From: Paenibacillus dendrobii
GTDB taxonomy: Bacteria; Bacillota; Bacilli; Paenibacillales; Paenibacillaceae
Length of the DNA stretch: 64,000 nt
Assembly: GCF_009807035.1 (NCBI RefSeq)
Contig: NZ_WUBI01000001.1
Span: forward strand, 2,356,001 to 2,420,000
Reading direction: 5' to 3'
In this document: in pieces, positions 63,293 through 64,000 of the stretch
How the letters are laid out: each line of letters opens with the position of its first letter
How positions within the stretch are numbered: position 1 is the stretch's first letter
Program-made: the position numbers and the translations under genes
The notes under the pieces: generated by a model
What the model saw: only the letters and a program-made list of their open reading frames with translations
Database searches by the model: none
What the model was told of the DNA's origin: nothing

Positions 63293-64000
63293 TTACGCTT
63301 CTTGACCTACAGTCTCGTCTTCGATTCCAAGCTCTTCCTTAACCCAATCATAACCTTCTGCTTCCAGACGCTCTGCAAGCTCAGGTCCGCCGGATTTCAC
63401 GATACGTCCTTGCATCATGACATGGACAAAGTCCGGTTTAACGTAGTTAAGCAGACGTTGGTAGTGGGTAATAATGAGGAAACCACGATCTTCGCTGCGC
63501 ATAGCGTTCACGCCGCTGGCAACAATTTTCAGTGCATCGATATCCAGACCGGAGTCGATTTCGTCCAGTACGACGATGTTCGGCTCGATCATCATCATTT
63601 GCAAAATTTCATTCCGTTTTTTCTCACCGCCGGAGAAGCCTTCGTTCAGGTAACGGTGTGCAAATTCAGGATTCATGTCGAGTTCCTTCATTTTGGTTTC
63701 CAATTGACGGATAAAACGAATCAAGGAGATTTCTTGACCTTCTTCGCGGCGGGCGTTAATGGCACTGCGCAAAAAGTCAGAGTTTGTCACACCCGTAATC
63801 TCACTTGGGTACTGCATTGCCAGGAACAGACCTGCGCGTGCGCGCTCGTCAACTGCCATATCCAACACGTCTTCTCCGTTCAACGTTACGCTGCCTTCCG
63901 TTACTTCATATTTAGGATGACCCATAAGCGCGGAAGCGAGAGTACTTTTACCGGTACCGTTAGGTCCCATGATGGCGTGAATTTCTCCGCCTTTCATCTC
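63293..64000 (-). CDS. sufC: Fe-S assembly ATPase SufC (5' end outside window)
   Basis: The visible 235 codons of this ABC ATPase run from just before Walker A ([16 protein letters not shown]) through the signature [17 protein letters not shown], Walker [17 protein letters not shown] and the switch His in [10 protein letters not shown]. The true start lies beyond 64000, so about 25 N-terminal residues are missing. It heads the operon 23 bases before sufD. Confidence 0.95.
   Translation of the reverse strand, partial: EMKGGEIHAIMGPNGTGKSTLASALMGHPKYEVTEGSVTLNGEDVLDMAVDERARAGLFLAMQYPSEITGVTNSDFLRSAINARREEGQEISLIRFIRQLETKMKELDMNPEFAHRYLNEGFSGGEKKRNEILQMMMIEPNIVVLDEIDSGLDIDALKIVASGVNAMRSEDRGFLIITHYQRLLNYVKPDFVHVMMQGRIVKSGGPELAERLEAEGYDWVKEELGIEDETVGQEA

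Overview
The window looks like the chromosome of a Paenibacillus-type endospore former (Firmicutes, Paenibacillaceae). The evidence is gene content and order seen in Bacillus and Paenibacillus: citZ-icd-mdh near phoPR, accDA next to dnaE, ytrH-ytrI-ytpI-ytoI, a run of YheC/YheD spore-coat ATP-grasp genes, cotJABC, ytvI, and sufCDSUB with SufU. Genus is inferred from this pattern, not from a search. Most host genes are moderately GC-rich and lie on the minus strand with good Shine-Dalgarno sites and clear hairpin terminators.

Layout. 1-4025: soluble CBS/chemoreceptor protein (cut by the window edge), phoP and phoR, with a Pho box between the two. 4237-6408: YfbR nucleotidase, short-chain dehydrogenase, small membrane protein. 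6547-10036: mdh, icd, citZ. 10444-19798: fxsA, thioesterase, pyk, accA, accD, small protein, YutG, dnaE. 19955-23511: sporulation and membrane genes ytrH, ytrI, ytpI, then ytoI, a small membrane protein and a YlbF-family protein. 23674-30315: five tandem YheC/YheD ATP-grasp paralogues with one GNAT-like gene. 30355: HAD phosphatase.

31541-46030 is the accessory heart of the window. An AT-rich element of about 14.5 kb, bounded by the 9-bp repeat TTTATAGAC, sits inside the spore-coat gene cotJC. The 3' part (112 codons plus the shared core) is at 31202-31549 and the 5' part (77 codons) is at 46022-46252. Joining them at the repeat gives an uninterrupted 189-codon cotJC, so precise excision would repair the gene. 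This is the architecture of developmentally excised elements such as skin in sigK. The element carries a large serine recombinase beside one end, a small ORF beside the other end (a candidate directionality factor), and an FtsK/TcpA-like translocase. It also carries a Rep with HUH endonuclease and superfamily 3 helicase motifs like those of CRESS-DNA viruses. Upstream of rep is a stem-loop whose apex is TAGTATTAC, the CRESS nonanucleotide, with tandem 8-bp repeats next to it. The cargo is a type I restriction-modification operon (hsdR-hsdS-prrC-like-hsdM) with a PrrC-like ATPase/anticodon-nuclease candidate. An XRE regulator has an operator filling its own promoter spacer. An IS3-family insertion sequence landed in the loop of the hsd terminator.

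46295-64000 returns to host genes: cotJB (with decapeptide repeats) and cotJA, ytvI, a CBS/CorC membrane protein, a YfkAB radical SAM protein, an MMPL transporter, two HD-GYP proteins, uppP, a YunD-type 5'-nucleotidase, a fused MoaD-MoaE, and the sufCDSUB operon, whose sufC is cut by the window end.

How the parts fit: the host genes mix central metabolism, phosphate sensing, Fe-S assembly and sporulation. The element looks like a self-replicating, defence-carrying passenger whose integration site ties it to a mother-cell coat gene. Excision during sporulation and autonomous CRESS-like replication are inferences from sequence.
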